Shown here one piece after another: positions 63,240 through 64,000 of a stretch of 64,000 nt of DNA (position 1 is the first letter of the stretch; each line of letters starts with the position of its first letter). Under the pieces are notes generated by a model. That model saw only the letters and a program-made list of their open reading frames with translations. It was not told the origin of the DNA and did not search any database. A program made the position numbers and the translations under genes. Origin of the DNA: Chiridota heheva. Its lineage: Eukaryota > Echinodermata > Holothuroidea > Apodida > Chiridotidae. The stretch spans positions 1-64,000 of the forward strand of contig JAIGNY010004296.1 in NCBI GenBank assembly GCA_020152595.1, written 5' to 3'.

Positions 63240-63745
63240 GTCTCATTAATATTTATGACATCAGCACCAAAAACAATAGGGATCATCTGCAGACCACAAC
63301 ACACCCATACACCAAGTTTGGCATAAATCCACCTCAATGATCTTGAGATATCGTGTTTACAAGCTTGTTAACATAATTTTACATTTAGCCCCGCCTACTA
63401 ATTAATATTCAAATCAGCAACAGAAACAATAGGGATCATCTACAGACCATAATACATCCATATACAAAGTATGACATAAATCCACTGCACGGTTCTTGAG
63501 ATATCGTGTTTACAAGCTTATTAACAGAATTTTACATTTAGCCCCGCCTTCTACCTAATGACATCAGCATCAAAAACAATAGGGATCATCTACAGACCAC
63601 AACATATCCATATACCAAGAACGACATAAATCCAACACACAGTTCTTGAGATATCGTGATTACAAGCTTCTGTCACAAACATACATACATACATACACAC
63701 GTCAGCATGACTGCATAGGTTCCTTATGCCATTGCATCGTTTCCA
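63240..63745. repeat. Three ~150-bp units with terminal hairpin-like end
   Basis: Units repeat ACAATAGGGATCATCTGCAG, ATAAATCCACCTCAATG-like, GAGATATCGTGTTTACAAGC and TTTAGCCCCGCCT at about 150-bp steps (63240, 63390, 63540). The end has a CATACATACATACA tract, GCATAGGTTCC and an ATGC/GCAT stem, then an AAT run. Same family as 58640-59600. Confidence 0.8.
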
Positions 63746-64000
63746 ATAATAATAATACATTTTTCTTCTTCTTTTTTGCAGTTTATTTCAAGCATTTACA
63801 TATGTATTATAAACATCGAAAACATTGACAACACAATTGTTAACACACTTCTCTCAAAAACAGTCTTGAAAATATTTATAAAAAACAAAAAACAAAAAAT
63901 TATCTCCATGCATTTTAAAATAACGTAACCTATAAATGGCATTCAATCATACACACAAGAAAACTATCAACGTTAAAATGAAATAGTACAGCTTAGAACA

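Overview
This is a 64 kb piece of an animal nuclear genome. It is AT-rich and has very few exons. Small exons with GT-AG boundaries carry recognisable metazoan protein families, and the rest is introns and intergenic DNA full of short dispersed repeats, minisatellites and decayed transposons. There are no prokaryotic features. A tRNA-derived SINE family, several hAT-like and TTAA-type miniature transposons, a non-LTR retrotransposon remnant and a THAP exon fit a marine invertebrate, possibly a deuterostome. The species cannot be named from the sequence alone.

Two real genes are supported, both on the minus strand. (1) Positions 17737 down to 2083 hold the 5' end of a large cadherin: a signal-peptide exon and seven further exons encode about 252 residues covering EC1, EC2 and the start of EC3. 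Splice phases agree throughout. The layout recalls the N-terminus of cadherin-23-like proteins, and the gene runs off the left edge. (2) Positions 62620 down to 45911 hold the 3' end of SEC31, the outer-coat subunit of COPII. Four phase-0 exons encode 214 residues: part of the proline-rich segment, then the complete C-terminal helical domain and the stop codon. The gene runs off the right edge. The two genes share no evident pathway and are simply neighbours, about 28 kb apart.

Between them lie a broken THAP-domain exon with promoter-like DNA (19.96-20.24 kb), a degenerate non-LTR retrotransposon (20.26-22.8 kb) ending at a 565-bp (TA)n tract, and hAT-like miniature elements with perfect 8-bp target duplications at 25.4, 37.0 and 41.1 kb. 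The most unusual object is a 6.5 kb, CpG-rich segment without a credible ORF (26.63-33.19 kb). It has inverted termini of about 136 bp, is flanked on both sides by (TA)n tracts, and is largely built from different tandem arrays (about 160 bp, 500 bp, 30-60 bp, 128 bp and 67 bp units). I regard it as a candidate large non-autonomous element targeting TA microsatellites, and as the best candidate here for something undescribed.

Each SEC31 intron in the window carries its own minisatellite: 15/17-bp units in the last intron, a GGAC-rich array and a CCCACATG-type array in the next, and 22-bp and 18-bp-like arrays plus 140-155-bp units in the one before. Many long ORFs on both strands of these arrays are repeat artefacts. 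Cadherin introns hold degenerate GGAAATTTTC-type arrays and a five-copy repeat whose copies each carry a nuclear-receptor DR1-like motif.
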